DNA from: Enterobacter asburiae
GTDB taxonomy: Bacteria > Pseudomonadota > Gammaproteobacteria > Enterobacterales > Enterobacteriaceae
Assembly: GCF_008080435.1 (NCBI RefSeq)
Contig: NZ_VRKN01000001.1
Coordinates: 434,001-498,000 of the forward strand
DNA: 64,000 nt
Direction: 5' to 3'
The position numbers were made by a program, and so were the translations under genes. Shown piece by piece: positions 63,140-64,000 of this stretch; position 1 is the first letter of the stretch; every line of letters begins with the position of its first letter. Below the pieces are notes generated by a model that worked only from the letters and a program-made list of their open reading frames with translations, had not been told where the DNA came from and searched no databases.

Positions 63140-64000
63140 TCACCTCGGATTGGCTGGTGGCGATGTTGGAACGGCAGCCGAAGGAACGGCCCCAGGCTGT
63201 TTTAAATCGTCCAGTGACTCATTCTGACTTTCGGCGTTTTCATGCAGGATGGCCTGCTCCGCCTGCTGGTTCAGCACTAAAAGACTGATACGACGGTTGA
63301 TGGCATCATCCGGCCCGCGGTCGGAAACGCGCATGGTTGCGGCCATGCCGACTACGCGCAGTACCTTGCCATCATCAAGCCCACCTACCACCAGCTCGCG
63401 ACGCGAGGCGTTGGCACGATCGGCAGAAAGCTCCCAGTTGCTGTATCCCTTCTCCCCACTGGCGTACGGGAAATCATCCGTGTGTCCTGACAGACTAATT
63501 CGGTTAGGAATGCCGTTCAGCACCGGTGCAATACCGCGCAGAATGTCGCGCATGTACGGTTCGACTTCCGCACTCCCGGTTTTAAACATTGGGCGGTTCT
63601 GGCTGTCGATAATCTGAATACGCAGCCCTTCCTGCACCAGGTCGATCTTCAGATGCGGGCGCAGCGCGCGCAGCTTCGGATCCGCTTCAATCAGCTGATC
63701 GAGATCGCCACGCAGTTTCTTCAGTCGCGCCTGCTCCATCTTTCTTTTCAGCTCGTCGATGTTCGGCTCTTTTTTCACCTCACCCTTCTGCTGGGTGTAA
63801 TCATCGCCGCCGCCCGGGATCGGGCTTTCGCTGTTAGAGATACGCGGCCCACCGGCCACCGCCGTTGCCAGCGGCGTTCGGAAATATTCGGCAATCTGGA
63901 TCAGTTCTTTTGGGCTGGAGATGGAGATCAGCCACATCACCAGAAAGAACGCCATCATTGCAGTCATAAAATCGGCGTACGCAATTTTCCACGAGCCGTG
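63140..64000 (-). CDS. motB: Flagellar motor stator protein MotB, N-terminus cut by window edge
   Basis: The visible 286 residues begin at [20 protein letters not shown], so about 22 N-terminal residues lie beyond the right edge. The single transmembrane helix contains the proton-binding Asp of [11 protein letters not shown]. The C-terminal OmpA-like peptidoglycan-binding domain includes [40 protein letters not shown] and [16 protein letters not shown]. MotB with MotA forms the stator. It is followed 4 bp later by cheA in the mocha operon. Confidence 0.97.
   Translation of the reverse strand, partial: HGSWKIAYADFMTAMMAFFLVMWLISISSPKELIQIAEYFRTPLATAVAGGPRISNSESPIPGGGDDYTQQKGEVKKEPNIDELKRKMEQARLKKLRGDLDQLIEADPKLRALRPHLKIDLVQEGLRIQIIDSQNRPMFKTGSAEVEPYMRDILRGIAPVLNGIPNRISLSGHTDDFPYASGEKGYSNWELSADRANASRRELVVGGLDDGKVLRVVGMAATMRVSDRGPDDAINRRISLLVLNQQAEQAILHENAESQNESLDDLKQPGAVPSAAVPTSPPANPR

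Overview
The window is an enterobacterial chromosome segment. Gene content and order follow the E. coli K-12 backbone from prc-proQ to motB almost gene for gene (prc, proQ, msrC, letAB, rsmF, yebV, pphA, sdsR, yebY, copDC, holE, yobB, exoX, ptrB, yebE, purT, eda-edd-zwf, hexR, pykA, lpxM, mepM, znuACB, ruvBA, ruvC, yebC, nudB, aspS, yecDE, yecN, cmoAB, cutC, yecM, argS, flhEAB, cheZYBR, tap, tar, cheWA, motB). Protein similarity recalled from E. coli is high but not identity. Two accessory blocks and the absence of yebW, yebFG, yebB and torYZ point to Enterobacter or a close relative (Lelliottia, Leclercia). The genus is inferred; no rRNA or tRNA gene is present to settle it.

Region 1 (1-8350): the proQ-prc pair (prc cut by the left edge), msrC, the letA-letB lipid-transport operon, the rRNA methylase rsmF, yebV and the phosphatase pphA. 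Region 2 (8400-10530) is an insertion relative to E. coli: a VirK/YbjX-family gene with a good PhoP-box candidate upstream, then an AT-rich family-17 glycosyltransferase gene. It abuts the conserved SdsR/RyeA antisense small-RNA pair. Region 3 (10950-19200) holds copper/periplasmic genes (yebY, copD, copC), holE, yobB, exoX, ptrB, yebE, and purT behind a PurR box. Region 4 (18560-25570) is a central-carbon block: eda, edd, zwf, hexR and pykA, with recognisable HexR, SoxS/MarA and GntR sites.

Region 5 (25630-43350) covers envelope genes (lpxM, mepM), the divergent zinc importer znuA/znuCB around a Zur box, Holliday-junction genes ruvAB (LexA box) and ruvC, yebC, nudB, aspS, a string of yec genes, the tRNA wobble-modification pair cmoAB, cutC, yecM and argS. 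REP/BIME and another palindromic repeat family sit in several convergent or intergenic gaps.

Region 6 (43400-64000) is flagella and chemotaxis: flhBAE, then tar-tap-cheRBYZ (meche operon, with a near-perfect sigma-28 promoter before tar), then motB-cheA-cheW (mocha operon, motB cut by the right edge). Between the two chemotaxis operons lies the second accessory block: a five-gene archaic (Csu-type) chaperone-usher pilus operon, and a divergent dicarboxylate/amino acid:cation symporter gene with a perfect-core CRP site upstream.

No wholly new system is evident. The parts least explained by the backbone are the virK-glycosyltransferase insert, the pilus-symporter insert between chemotaxis operons, and several regulatory palindromes (before proQ, yebV, hexR and in the edd leader).
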